64,000 nt of DNA from Methylobacterium sp. R2-1 (GTDB lineage Bacteria; Pseudomonadota; Alphaproteobacteria; Rhizobiales; Beijerinckiaceae). The notes under the pieces are model-generated. The model saw nothing but the letters and a program-made list of their open reading frames with translations, was not told the DNA's origin and searched no databases. A program made the translations under genes and the position numbers. Shown here in pieces: positions 20,473 through 29,501 of the stretch (position 1 is its first letter; each line of letters starts with the position of its first letter). The stretch covers positions 124,001 to 188,000 of the forward strand of contig NZ_JACHWM010000005.1 in assembly GCF_014191355.1 (NCBI RefSeq), in the 5' to 3' direction.

Positions 20473-21534
20473 ATGGCCGCGTTCACCGAACTCGTCTTCT
20501 CCGGCGTCCAGCCGACCGGCAACCTGCATCTCGGCAACTATCTCGGCGCCATCAAGCGCTTCGTCGAGATGCAGGAGCGCGACGCGCAGTGCCTCTATTG
20601 CGTGGTCGACCTCCACGCCATCACGCTGTGGCAGGACCCGCAGGCGCTCAAGGGCCAGATCCGCGAGGTGACTGCCGCCTTCCTCGCCGCCGGCATCGAT
20701 CCGCAGCGCTCCATCGTCTTCAACCAGTCCCAGGTGCCGCAGCACGCGGAACTCGCCTGGATCTTCAACTGCGTCGCCCGCCTCGGCTGGCTCAACCGCA
20801 TGACACAGTTCAAGGACAAGGCCGGCAAGGACCGGGAGAACGCCTCGATCGGTCTCTACGACTACCCCGTGCTGATGGCCGCCGATATCCTGGCCTACCG
20901 GGCCACGCACGTCCCCGTCGGCGAGGACCAGAAGCAGCATCTCGAATTGACGCGCGACATCGCCCAGAAATTCAACAACGATTTCGCGGGGTCGATCCTG
21001 GCGCATGGCCATGGCGAGCAGTTCTTTCCGCAGACCGAGCCGCTGATCGGCGGGCCAGCGGCGCGCGTGATGTCGTTGCGCGACGGCACCAAGAAGATGT
21101 CGAAGTCGGATCCGTCCGAGTACTCACGCATCAACCTCACGGACGACGCCGATGCCATCGCGCAGAAGGTGCGTAAGGCCAAGACCGATCCGGAGCCTCT
21201 CCCCTCGGAGACCGCCGGGCTCAGTGGACGGCCGGAGGCCGACAACCTCGTCGGCATCTTCGCGGCCCTACGCGGCATCACCCGCGACGAGGTCCTGAAG
21301 GATTTCGGCGGAGCGCAGTTCTCCAGCTTCAAGCCGGCCCTGGTCGAACTCGCCGTCGAGACGCTGGCGCCAATCGGCGCCGAGATGAAGCGGCTTGTCG
21401 CCGATCCGGCCTATATCGACAGCGTGCTCGCCGACGGCGCGAGCCGGGCTGAGACGATCGCTGCCCCGACCCTCGACGCGGTCAAGGACATCGTCGGCTT
21501 CGTCCGCCGGGGGCCGGCGCTCAGGGCGGTGTGA
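20473..21534 (+). CDS. trpS: Tryptophanyl-tRNA synthetase
   Basis: Charges tRNA-Trp; cytosolic class Ic synthetase of 353 residues. The HIGH-like signature is in [14 protein letters not shown] (residues 14-27). The KMSKS loop is in [15 protein letters not shown] near residue 213. The intermediate [16 protein letters not shown] segment also fits. ATG 20473 is preceded by a weak ribosome binding site. Downstream lies the small leftward gene at 21542. Confidence 0.97.
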   Translation: MAAFTELVFSGVQPTGNLHLGNYLGAIKRFVEMQERDAQCLYCVVDLHAITLWQDPQALKGQIREVTAAFLAAGIDPQRSIVFNQSQVPQHAELAWIFNCVARLGWLNRMTQFKDKAGKDRENASIGLYDYPVLMAADILAYRATHVPVGEDQKQHLELTRDIAQKFNNDFAGSILAHGHGEQFFPQTEPLIGGPAARVMSLRDGTKKMSKSDPSEYSRINLTDDADAIAQKVRKAKTDPEPLPSETAGLSGRPEADNLVGIFAALRGITRDEVLKDFGGAQFSSFKPALVELAVETLAPIGAEMKRLVADPAYIDSVLADGASRAETIAAPTLDAVKDIVGFVRRGPALRAV

Positions 21535-21541
21535 CGCGCCG

Positions 21542-21715
21542 TCACCGGCGTGGCTCGTCCTTGCGCAGGTGGCGGCCATAGGCCTGCTCCTTATCCTCGC
21601 GCTCCTTGATCAGATCGGCGTAGGCCTGCCGCATCTCGGGGGAGACGGTGACGCTCTTGCCCTTGGCAGGCTTGCGTTTGGGCGCCTTCTTGAAGGTGTC
21701 TGACGTGTTGGCCAT
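21542..21715 (-). CDS. Small basic protein (57 residues)
   Basis: Unrecognised leftward gene. The N-terminus is Lys/Pro-rich (FKKAPKRKPAKGKS), followed by a probable helix (SPEMRQAYADLIKERE) and a charged end (HLRKDEPRR). It starts at ATG 21715 and stops at 21542, filling nearly all of the space between trpS and leuD. The composition suggests a nucleic-acid-binding or ribosome-associated protein, but this is only inference. Confidence 0.55.
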   Translation of the reverse strand: MANTSDTFKKAPKRKPAKGKSVTVSPEMRQAYADLIKEREDKEQAYGRHLRKDEPRR

Positions 21716-21877
21716 CGTTCTCGCAATCCCCTTGCGCGAATGATCTTATCATAGAGCAAGCGCGATGCCGCCCCTGGATCGGGCGGCTACCGACGAGGCG
21801 ATTCGACTGCTAGATACCGGCGGACCGAGGCCGGGGATACGTCTATCCGGCAGCCGACGACGATTTCGAGAAGAGCG

Positions 21878-22483
21878 ATGGAAAAGTTTACGACCCTGGA
21901 TGGCGTTGCCGCGCCCATGCGGATCATCAACATCGACACCGACCGCATCATCCCCAAGCAGTATCTCAAGACGATCAAGCGCACCGGGCTCGGCCAGGGC
22001 CTGTTCTCGGAGATGCGCTATAACGACGACGGATCGGAGAACCCCGATTTCGTCCTCAACCAGCCGGCCTATCGAAACGCCAAGATCCTCGTGGTCGGCG
22101 ACAATTTCGGCTGCGGCTCCTCGCGCGAGCATGCCCCATGGGCGCTCGCCGATTTCGGCATCCGCTGCGTGATCTCCACGAGCTTCGCCGACATCTTCTT
22201 CAACAACTGCGCCAAGAACGGCATCCTCGCGATCGTCGTCTCACCGGAGGATCTGGAGAAGCTGTTCGAGGATGCGGAGCGCGGCGCCAACGCGACGCTG
22301 ACGATCGATCTCGCGGCGCAGACCATCAAGGGGCCGGACGGCGGTACCCTTCATTTCGACATCGACGAGGGACGCAAGCACAACCTGCTCAACGGTCTCG
22401 ACGAGATCGGCCTGACTCTCGACCAGAAGGCTCCGGCGATCGACGCCTACGAGGCGAAACTCGCGCAACGCGAATGGGCCTAA
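21878..22483 (+). CDS. leuD: 3-isopropylmalate dehydratase small subunit
   Basis: Swivelling-domain subunit that with LeuC isomerises 2- to 3-isopropylmalate in leucine synthesis. The 201-residue product has the substrate-loop motif [17 protein letters not shown] and the N-terminal [18 protein letters not shown]. Its length is normal for LeuD. leuC is not in the window, so the two subunits are encoded apart here. The end abuts the leftward peptidase gene by 7 bases. Confidence 0.97.
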   Translation: MEKFTTLDGVAAPMRIINIDTDRIIPKQYLKTIKRTGLGQGLFSEMRYNDDGSENPDFVLNQPAYRNAKILVVGDNFGCGSSREHAPWALADFGIRCVISTSFADIFFNNCAKNGILAIVVSPEDLEKLFEDAERGANATLTIDLAAQTIKGPDGGTLHFDIDEGRKHNLLNGLDEIGLTLDQKAPAIDAYEAKLAQREWA

Positions 22484-22490
22484 GCGACGG

Positions 22491-23111
22491 CTAAAGCTGG
22501 ACCCTGCCCCGCAGGGCCAGCACCCGCGCCGCCTCGGCAAACGCCTCGGCCCATCGATCGAGCGGGGGCCGGCTGTGCCCTCCCCCGGGCTTCGGCCGCC
22601 GCGTGCGCGGCGGCATCGGGATATGCAGGAACACCGCCGGGCAGCCCTGCTCCAGGACCCGATAGTAGGAGGCGTTGCACAGGTAGCGCCCGGCATCGCG
22701 CGAGATTGCGGTGTCGAGCCCGGCGCGCTTCAGGGCCACCCTTACCGCGGCCGCGGCCGGGCTGCGCCTTTGCGCCGGGCCGTCGGGCTGGAAGGCGAGA
22801 GTTCGCCTCACTGTCCCACCCGCATCGGGAAACAGCCGGCTGACTCGATTGACGGCGCGGGTCTCGACGCAGACGCGGCGCCGGCGCGCGGCGACACCGA
22901 GCATCAGGACGGCGCTCGGATGTCGTGCCAGCGCGGGGTCGAGTTGCGTGTCGAGGGCGTCATACCGGGTGTCGAGCACGAGGCAGTCCGGCGCCTGCCC
23001 GAGGATGCGGTGCAGGTGCGGGGACGCCGCCAACCGCCGCGCGAGGCGCCCGGTCGGGTTGTCGGGCACGGTCGGGAAGGGGCCGAAGCCCGTGACGAGC
23101 AGGCGGCTCAC
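22491..23111 (-). CDS. C15 family pyroglutamyl-peptidase-like protein
   Basis: Cysteine peptidase family that removes N-terminal pyroglutamate. The 206-residue protein begins LLVTGFGPFPTVPDNPT, a family hallmark. The expected catalytic residues are present: Glu83 in CVETRAVNR, Cys145 in AGRYLCNASYY and His163 in VFLHIP. The C-terminal region is longer and more Pro/Arg-rich than usual. Its ATG overlaps the meaB stop by four bases (23108-23111), so it is translated downstream of meaB in one leftward unit. The actual substrate is untested. Confidence 0.82.
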   Translation of the reverse strand: MSRLLVTGFGPFPTVPDNPTGRLARRLAASPHLHRILGQAPDCLVLDTRYDALDTQLDPALARHPSAVLMLGVAARRRRVCVETRAVNRVSRLFPDAGGTVRRTLAFQPDGPAQRRSPAAAAVRVALKRAGLDTAISRDAGRYLCNASYYRVLEQGCPAVFLHIPMPPRTRRPKPGGGHSRPPLDRWAEAFAEAARVLALRGRVQL

Positions 23112-24097
23112 AACCCAATCAGCGTCGCGATCGTGTCGGCGCCGGCGGCGGGCGAGTGCTCGCCCGCCGCAACCGCCCGCTCGGCATCGGCGGTTGCCTG
23201 GCGCACCTCGGCGCTGCCGACGAGGCGCTGATGCAGGCGCTCATGGATGAGAGCCCACATCCATTTCACATCCTGCTCCCGCCGCTTCTTCGCGATCTCG
23301 CCGGTGGCGGTGAGCTTGGCGCGGTGGTCCTCGATGCGGGACCACAGACTGTCGAGCCCCTTGCCGTGCAGGCCGGAGATCGTGACCACTGGTGGCGTCC
23401 AGGTGGCCGACGGCGGCGTCAGGATATGGAGCGCGGCACGGTACTCGGAAGCAGCGGCGTTGGCCCGGCGCTCACCCTCGCCGTCATCGGCCTTGTTGAC
23501 CGCAATCATGTCGGCGAGTTCCAAAATGCCCTTCTTGATGCCCTGAAGCTCGTCACCTGCTCCCGGCAGCATCAGCACGAGGAAGAAGTCGGTGAGGTCG
23601 GCCACCGCCGTCTCCGACTGGCCGACGCCGACGGTCTCGACGAGGATCACGTCGAAGCCCGCGGCCTCGCACAGCAGCATGGTCTCGCGGGTCTTAGCCG
23701 CGACGCCGCCGAGCGTGCCCGAAGAGGGCGAGGGCCGGATGAAGGCGTTGCGATCGATGGCGAGCCGCGCCATCCGCGTCTTGTCGCCGAGAATCGAGCC
23801 GCCGGTGCGGGTCGAGGACGGATCGACCGCGAGCACCGCCACCTTATGCCCGGCCTCCGTCAGCAGCGAGCCGAGCGCGTCGATCGTGGTGGATTTGCCG
23901 ACGCCCGGCACGCCGGTGATGCCGACCCGGATCGCCCGTCCCGTCTGCGGCAGCACCGCGTCGATGAGGTCGCGCACCGCGGCCCGGTGATCGGCCCGGC
24001 GCGATTCGGCGAGTGTGATGGCGCGCGCGAGCGCCGCCCGGTCGCCGGCCAGAAGTCGCTCGCGGATGTGATCCATGTCGGGAAGGGTCGCGCTCAT
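23108..24097 (-). CDS. meaB: MeaB G3E-type GTPase, chaperone of B12-dependent mutases
   Basis: Protects and reloads acyl-CoA mutases by gated transfer and removal of cobalamin. The 329-residue length equals the characterised M. extorquens MeaB. The P-loop GVPGVGKSTTIDAL is at about residues 62-75, the switch-like VDPSSTRTGGSILGDKTRM follows, and the VETVGVGQSETAVADL and VNKAD motifs fit the ArgK/MeaB group. ATG 24097 was chosen because the longer upstream frame overlaps the divergent lipoprotein gene. It is 5 kb from ecm/meaA. Overlaps the C15 peptidase gene. Confidence 0.96.
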   Translation of the reverse strand: MSATLPDMDHIRERLLAGDRAALARAITLAESRRADHRAAVRDLIDAVLPQTGRAIRVGITGVPGVGKSTTIDALGSLLTEAGHKVAVLAVDPSSTRTGGSILGDKTRMARLAIDRNAFIRPSPSSGTLGGVAAKTRETMLLCEAAGFDVILVETVGVGQSETAVADLTDFFLVLMLPGAGDELQGIKKGILELADMIAVNKADDGEGERRANAAASEYRAALHILTPPSATWTPPVVTISGLHGKGLDSLWSRIEDHRAKLTATGEIAKKRREQDVKWMWALIHERLHQRLVGSAEVRQATADAERAVAAGEHSPAAGADTIATLIGL

Positions 24098-24242
24098 GGC
24101 TCCTTCATGCCGGGGCGGTAGGCGGGCGTCGAGTGCCCAAAATCCCAATCGTGCCCCGCCACGGTCAAGATCGTGCGCGAAGGAGAGGCATCCAGCGCCG
24201 GCTTGCCACCGGAGCGGGCTTTTTCGGGGACCCGAACCGGTC

Positions 24243-25277
24243 ATGCAGCCCTCCGACGCGACCCGCCGCTCTCTCCTGCGCCTCCTGGGGCTGGCTGGAG
24301 CGGCCGGCCTCTCCCCTGCCCTGTCCGCCTGCGTCATGGACGGACTCGCCACCGGCACCGTCGGCGAGACGCAGTCGGCGCTTGACGTGAGCCCGGTGCT
24401 CCTCGTCGCCACCACCCGCCGCCCGGCCGCCGGCAATCCGCCGAAGGCGCCGTACTTCGGATCCGAGCGCGGCCGGGGACTGAGCTTCGCCGAGGCGCGC
24501 ATGTCCGCGCCGGACCGCTCGCTGATCGGCAAGGTCTCGGCGGTGGTGGGCGGCGATTGGGGAGTCCGCTCCGTCGGCGACGTCACGACGGGGCCGGGGG
24601 CGGCGGCCGCCTTCGCCCAATCCGCTTTCGGCCGCGACGTGCTGATCTACGTCCACGGTTATCGCGAGAGCTTCGAATCCGCCGCGGTCAGCGCCGCCCG
24701 TCTCTCCGACGGGATCCGCTTCAACGGCGCATCGGCGCTGTTCACCTGGCCGTCGGCCGCAGCGACCTTCGATTACGGCTACGACCGCGAGAGCGCGCTA
24801 TGGTCCCGCGACGCGTTCGAGGACCTCCTGAAGACCGTGGCCACCACTCCGAGCGGCGGCCGCATCCACATCGTCGCCCACTCGATGGGAACCCTCCTCA
24901 CCCTGGAAACCCTGCGCATGCTGCGGGTCGAGGCCGGCGAGGCGGCAGTGGCTCGCATCGGCGCGGTGGTGCTCGCCGCGCCCGACATCGACATCGACCT
25001 GTTCGCCAACGGCGTCGAGCGCCTGGGCCCGGACGCAAAGCGCATCACCGTCATCTCGGCCACGAACGATCGTGCGCTCGAACTCTCCGGCGCCATCGCC
25101 GGCGGCGTCGTCCGCGCGGGCGCCGCCGACCGGGAGCGCCTGGAGGCGCTCGGCGTTCGCGTGGCCGACGCCTCGGACTACGGTGGGGGCATCTTCAATC
25201 ACGACCTGTTCCTGTCGAACCCGGAGGTGCAGGCGGTGGTCAAGCGGGCCGTTGCCCGTGGCAGCAGCGGCGTCTGA
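24243..25277 (+). CDS. Alpha/beta-hydrolase of DUF900 type, lipoprotein
   Basis: Esterase/lipase-superfamily protein of 344 residues. The N-terminus has a twin-arginine-like TRRSLLRLLGLAGAAGL and a lipobox ending at Cys30 (PALSAC). The hydrolase domain shows DVLIYVHGYRESFESAA, the TWPS strand, and the nucleophile elbow HSMGT in IHIVAHSMGTLL. A later Asp (LAAPDID) and a His (IFNHDLFL) complete a possible triad. It should sit on the periplasmic side. It diverges from meaB across 145 bases. Substrate unknown. Confidence 0.85.
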   Translation: MQPSDATRRSLLRLLGLAGAAGLSPALSACVMDGLATGTVGETQSALDVSPVLLVATTRRPAAGNPPKAPYFGSERGRGLSFAEARMSAPDRSLIGKVSAVVGGDWGVRSVGDVTTGPGAAAAFAQSAFGRDVLIYVHGYRESFESAAVSAARLSDGIRFNGASALFTWPSAAATFDYGYDRESALWSRDAFEDLLKTVATTPSGGRIHIVAHSMGTLLTLETLRMLRVEAGEAAVARIGAVVLAAPDIDIDLFANGVERLGPDAKRITVISATNDRALELSGAIAGGVVRAGAADRERLEALGVRVADASDYGGGIFNHDLFLSNPEVQAVVKRAVARGSSGV

Positions 25278-25429
25278 AACCAGGCGGCGCACCGGCGCGC
25301 GTTTCTCCCATCGACGAATCCGGCATAGGCGTCCTACAAGCGCGCCGAACCCGGCCGATCCGGTCTAGGTTTCCCGCGCGGACCGTTCAGCGGCCCGCGG
25401 AGCTTTCCCCTCTTCCGAGGATGTTCCCG

Positions 25430-25777
25430 ATGTTCACGCTCGAGATCGACGGCACGGCGATCGCGGTCATCAACGGCGACGAGGCGACCGCCCGCGACCT
25501 GTTCACCTGCGACGGCTTTAAGGAAGACATCCGCACCATGACGATCGACGGCCGTCCGATCTGGAACGGCACGTCGGAGTTGACCGTACGCAAATCCACC
25601 GAGGACGAGACCGAGGAGTTCGAGGACGCGCTGGCCGCCGATGACGGCGAGGGCGACTTCGAGCCCGACGCGCAGCACGCCGCGGAAGGCGACGGCTCGG
25701 ACGACGAGGATGAGGCCGATATCGTGTTCCTCGTCGACATCGACGACGGGGACGAGGATCAGCCGCTCGACGCCTAA
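25430..25777 (+). CDS. Acidic hypothetical protein
   Basis: Unrecognised protein of 115 residues, strongly acidic. The first 60 residues are mixed (MFTLEIDGTAIAVINGDEA, then a TMTIDGRPIWNG segment). The rest is dominated by Asp and Glu (EDETEEFEDALAADDGEGDF and a DDEDEADIVFLVDIDDGDED tail). The ATG at 25430 is favoured because GAGG at 25417-25420 is well spaced; ATG 25421 is an alternative. It follows the hydrolase gene by 152 bases. Confidence 0.65.
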   Translation: MFTLEIDGTAIAVINGDEATARDLFTCDGFKEDIRTMTIDGRPIWNGTSELTVRKSTEDETEEFEDALAADDGEGDFEPDAQHAAEGDGSDDEDEADIVFLVDIDDGDEDQPLDA

Positions 25778-25885
25778 CCGACCGAGTGCGGACCTCCGCA
25801 TCAGGACAGACCATGCCGGCGAAGTCGCCGGCATGGCATGCATGTCCGGAAGGGTGGCGCTGGCCGATCATCGGGCTGCGCCGGA

Positions 25886-27766
25886 CTATCCCTCTCGCAC
25901 CACCTGCATCGACGTCCCCGTCGACTCGGACTCGCGGATCGGCTCGCAGCGTCCGCCGAGATGGCGTGCCAGGAACGTTTCCGCACGCGCGAAGAAGGCC
26001 AGCCGGTTGGCCGGGCGTACGAGTCCGTGGCCCTCGTCCGGGAAGAGCAGATAGGTCACCGGGATGCCACCCCGCTCCATCGCGGCGACCATCTGATCGG
26101 ATTCCGCTTGGCGGACCCGGGGGTCGTTGGCGCCCTGGACGATCAGTAGCGGCGCCTTGATCCGGTCGGCGAAGTAGACCGGCGAGCGCTCGCGGATCAG
26201 CGCCATGCCCTCCTCGGTATCCGGATCGCCGATGGCGCGGTGAAGCTGCGCTCGCATCGCTTCCCAGTAGGGCGGGATCGTCCGCACGAGGGTTTCGAGG
26301 TTGGCCGGGCCAACGAGATCGATGCCGCAGGCGTAAGCCTCCGGATTGCGGGTCAGCGCCATCAGGGTGGCGTAGCCACCGTAGCTGCCGCCCATGATCG
26401 CGACACGGGCGGGGTCGGCCGCGCCCTGCGACACCGCCCAGGCGACGGCGTCGCTGAGGTCGTCATCCATCCGCCGGCCCCATTCGCGGTCCCCCGCGTT
26501 GAGGAAGGCCTTCCCGAAGCCGGTCGAGGAGCGGAAGTTGACGCTGAGCGCGGCGTATCCGCGATTGGCCAGCCACTGGTGAATGCCGTCGAAGCCGAAG
26601 CTGTCGCGCGCCCACGGGCCGCCATGGACGGGCAGCACCAGCGGGCCGGGGCCGTCGGCATCGAGCGGACGGGTCAAATACGAGACGAGGTCGAGGCCGT
26701 CGCGGGAACGGATGATCACCGGGCTCATCGGTGCGAGCGGCGCGCCCTCCAGTTCCGGTCGGGCACTGCCGAGCGAGCGCAGCGTCTTCGCCCGCCGATC
26801 GTAGATCGCGGCCTCGCCGACGCGGGTGTCGGCGCGGGCGACGACGATCCAGCGGGAATCGTCCTCGGTTCGGCTCGCCGGATACCAGTCGCCCAGTCCC
26901 TGGGTTTCGAGGAACGCGAAGTCGTCGGCAAAGCGCGGGTCGAGCACGTGCCAGGACTTGCGGGCGTGCGTCACCGAGTAGGCCACCGGCTCGTGCGTCT
27001 CGACGTCCTGCAGCACCGCGCCGATATCCGCCTCCTCGTGCGAAGCGAGCACACGCGTCTCGCCGCTCGCGAGATCGATCCGGGTCAGCGCGGCGGTGTC
27101 GCGCCCACGGCTGTCGCGGCAGAACAGGGCCGTGCCGGCAGCGTCGAGGTTTTCCGCGCCGGAGACGCGGGCATCCTCGGGCGGGAAGGTGAGCCACGGC
27201 TTCCAGTTCGCGCCGTCGGGGGCGATCAACTGGCTCGAACCGTCCGGAAGATTGCGGAAGGCGAAGCGCACGGCGTAACGCTCGTCGATCAGGAAGCCGG
27301 CGAAACCCGGATTCTCGGCGACCAAGCTGCGCTCGCCGGTGGCGAGATCGACGCTGTGCAGGTCGTGGAAGCGCGGATCGCGGTCGTTGATCGCGACGAG
27401 CACACGGTCGCGGACGACGCGGCTGAGGCCCACGATCGCCGCGGCGATGCCGGGGATCGGCGTCAGGTCGCGCCGCTCGCCCGTGGTGAGATCGACGGCG
27501 TAGAGGTGGTGGTTCTCGTCGCCGTCCGCATCCTGCACGTAGAGCAGGTGTCGTCCGTCATAGGCGAAGGCGTAGGCGTCGATGCCGCGCCGCCGATCCG
27601 CGGTGACGGGCGCGGCCGCGTCGAGATCATCGATCGGCGCCGTCCAGATGTTGAGCACGCCCTCATGAGGCGCCACCCAGCCGAGACGGCGCCCGTCGGG
27701 GCTGATCTGATGGCCGTAGCGCGTCGGGTTACCGAACAGATGCTCGCGCGGGATCAGATCGACCAT
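25886..27766 (-). CDS. S9 family prolyl-oligopeptidase-type peptidase
   Basis: Serine peptidase of 626 residues with an N-terminal beta-propeller and a C-terminal alpha/beta-hydrolase domain. The nucleophile Ser461 lies in IMGGSYGGYATL, Asp548 in QGANDPRV and His580 in DEGHGL, a complete triad. The oxyanion region is VLPVHGGPWARDSFGFD. It resembles the acylaminoacyl-peptidase/S9C group. No signal peptide is visible, so it is probably cytosolic. It lies downstream of nothing on its strand and is separated from the L,D-transpeptidase gene by 69 bases. Confidence 0.92.
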   Translation of the reverse strand: MVDLIPREHLFGNPTRYGHQISPDGRRLGWVAPHEGVLNIWTAPIDDLDAAAPVTADRRRGIDAYAFAYDGRHLLYVQDADGDENHHLYAVDLTTGERRDLTPIPGIAAAIVGLSRVVRDRVLVAINDRDPRFHDLHSVDLATGERSLVAENPGFAGFLIDERYAVRFAFRNLPDGSSQLIAPDGANWKPWLTFPPEDARVSGAENLDAAGTALFCRDSRGRDTAALTRIDLASGETRVLASHEEADIGAVLQDVETHEPVAYSVTHARKSWHVLDPRFADDFAFLETQGLGDWYPASRTEDDSRWIVVARADTRVGEAAIYDRRAKTLRSLGSARPELEGAPLAPMSPVIIRSRDGLDLVSYLTRPLDADGPGPLVLPVHGGPWARDSFGFDGIHQWLANRGYAALSVNFRSSTGFGKAFLNAGDREWGRRMDDDLSDAVAWAVSQGAADPARVAIMGGSYGGYATLMALTRNPEAYACGIDLVGPANLETLVRTIPPYWEAMRAQLHRAIGDPDTEEGMALIRERSPVYFADRIKAPLLIVQGANDPRVRQAESDQMVAAMERGGIPVTYLLFPDEGHGLVRPANRLAFFARAETFLARHLGGRCEPIRESESTGTSMQVVREG

Positions 27767-27835
27767 GGTGTCTCCTCGAAATCCGGCGCTTGTCTCGTGG
27801 GGGTGCGCTCGGCTTTCGAGGAAACTATCGCGGGA

Positions 27836-28756
27836 TCAGCCGAGCACCACCACCTTGGCGCCGACCTCGACGCGGTTGAACAGGTCGATGGCGTCCTGAT
27901 TGATCATGCGGATGCAGCCCGAGGACACGCTCTTGCCGATGGAGTGCGGCTCCAGCGTGCCGTGGATGCGGAACAGCGTGTCCTTGTTGTTCTGCCAGAG
28001 ATACATGGCCCGCGCCCCGAGCGGGTTGCGGGTGCCCCCGGGGACGCCGAGGCCACTTTGCAGCTTGTCGACCTCGCGGGCGAGGTCGGGCCGGCGGGCG
28101 ATCATCTCCTTGGGCGGATACCAGTCCGGCCAAGCCTGCTTGGAGTTGATGGTGGCGCTGCCCGACCACGAGAAGCCCTGCTTGCCGACACCCACGCCGT
28201 AGCGCCGTGCCCGGCCGTTGGGCAGGACGAGGTAGAGGAAATGCGCCTTGGGATCGACGACGATCGTGCCCGGCGGCTCGTTCGTGCGGAAATCGACCTC
28301 CTGGCGTAGGTAGATCGGGTTGAACTTCTTGTAGGGAATAGCCTGGACCGGGAACGGCTCGTTGGCGATCGCCGCGTAGGCCCGCGTGTAGTCGATCGGG
28401 CCATTATCGGGCTCCTGCGGCGGCACCGGATAGCCGGCCTGCTGCTGACGGGGCGTCTGGTTCGGCGCCTCTGCGGCGGGCGGCGGCTCGCCGTAGCGCT
28501 CAGCCCGGCGGCGGGCATAGGCCTCGGCGTCCAGATCCGTCTGCGAATCGGGCACCGGACGCCCGTTGCTGACGCGGCCGTTATAGGGGACGTACTGCCC
28601 GCCGCGGCGGCGGAAGAGACTGCCGTTGCTGTCCTGATAGAGGCGGTCGTCGTCGAAGCCATCGAAGGTTTGGGCGAGGACGTGCGTCGGCAGGATCGCG
28701 AGCCCGAGGCTCGTCGCGGCTCCGAAAAGAAGCTTACGGCGGTTCTGAAGTGACAT
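27836..28756 (-). CDS. L,D-transpeptidase (YkuD domain)
   Basis: Cross-links peptidoglycan 3-3 or attaches proteins to it, in the periplasm. The 306-residue protein starts with a signal peptide (RRKLLFGAATSLGLAILPT, cleavage after HVLAQ). A Pro/Gln-rich linker follows to about residue 135. The YkuD domain spans residues 150-306 with the active site HGTLEPHSIGKSVSSGCIRM, including the catalytic Cys. It lies upstream of the S9 peptidase gene on the same strand. Confidence 0.93.
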   Translation of the reverse strand: MSLQNRRKLLFGAATSLGLAILPTHVLAQTFDGFDDDRLYQDSNGSLFRRRGGQYVPYNGRVSNGRPVPDSQTDLDAEAYARRRAERYGEPPPAAEAPNQTPRQQQAGYPVPPQEPDNGPIDYTRAYAAIANEPFPVQAIPYKKFNPIYLRQEVDFRTNEPPGTIVVDPKAHFLYLVLPNGRARRYGVGVGKQGFSWSGSATINSKQAWPDWYPPKEMIARRPDLAREVDKLQSGLGVPGGTRNPLGARAMYLWQNNKDTLFRIHGTLEPHSIGKSVSSGCIRMINQDAIDLFNRVEVGAKVVVLG

Positions 28757-29097
28757 GGATCGCTCGATCGAATGGGCCGGGCCGGAAAACGTCTCCGGAA
28801 TACGGAAGAACGGTCACGATCATCCGGGCCGGCTGAACTGCCCCGCTTGTTCCCTAGCAAGGAAGCGCGCGGGCGTCAGGACCGGACGCGACCGTGACGG
28901 CTCCTGCACCCGCAAGTGTGCGAACATTGTGTCCGAAAGGTTACACGCGTGACCGCCATGCGCCCCGCGGGCGGCTTTAACGATTTCGCAAAAAATGTGC
29001 GGATTGCGGGGCAGATTGTGGCGGGCGGCGATTGCATTGGCGGGGCACATCCCTAGATCAAGCGTAGCCGTTCGGCCCCGACCACGGACCTCCTCCC
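28757..29097. other. 341-base intergenic region, divergent promoters expected
   Basis: Contains no gene I can support. It separates the leftward L,D-transpeptidase gene from the rightward small secreted protein and should hold both promoters. No clear -35/-10 pair or operator stood out. Confidence 0.4.
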
Positions 29098-29370
29098 TTG
29101 CGCGCCTCGCTCCTCCGCTTTTCGCTCGGATTGCTCTGCCTCGGCCTGATGCTTCCCGATGAGGCCATGGCCGCCCGTAAGGCGGCCCCCTCGCGCCCGG
29201 CCAAAACGACGGTCAAGACGAAGGTCGCGCAGGTGGACACGAAGACCCCGCCAACCGCACCGCAGACGGCGTGGACCGCGGCCGAGCCGGCCAATTGCGG
29301 CCGCGTCCGGCGCAAGCTCTGGCAGGGGGACGAGGGCTGGATCGTGAAGACGGTTACCGTCTGCCACTGA
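29098..29370 (+). CDS. Small secreted hypothetical protein
   Basis: Product of 90 residues with a TTG start and a signal peptide (RFSLGLLCLGLMLPDEAMA). A Lys/Thr/Pro-rich linker and a compact end (ANCGRVRRKLWQGDEGWIV, ending VCH) follow, with two cysteines that could pair. No family recognised. It precedes sbcD by 131 bases on the same strand, without evident functional link. Confidence 0.65.
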   Translation: MRASLLRFSLGLLCLGLMLPDEAMAARKAAPSRPAKTTVKTKVAQVDTKTPPTAPQTAWTAAEPANCGRVRRKLWQGDEGWIVKTVTVCH

Positions 29371-29501
29371 GGCGCTCGGCGCTAAGTCACAGGAGATCCC
29401 GGCCCGCCGCCGGGATGCACTCGAAGCCGGCGACGCAACCCGCTACAAGCCGCCTGGGGCGGCGACGGTCGTTGCCCCGGTCTCGATGAGTGGCGTCCTA
29501 A

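Noticed and set aside
26240..28309. 689-codon plus-strand frame opposite the S9 peptidase and L,D-transpeptidase genes
   Set aside because: It spans two well-supported genes and has no motif of its own.
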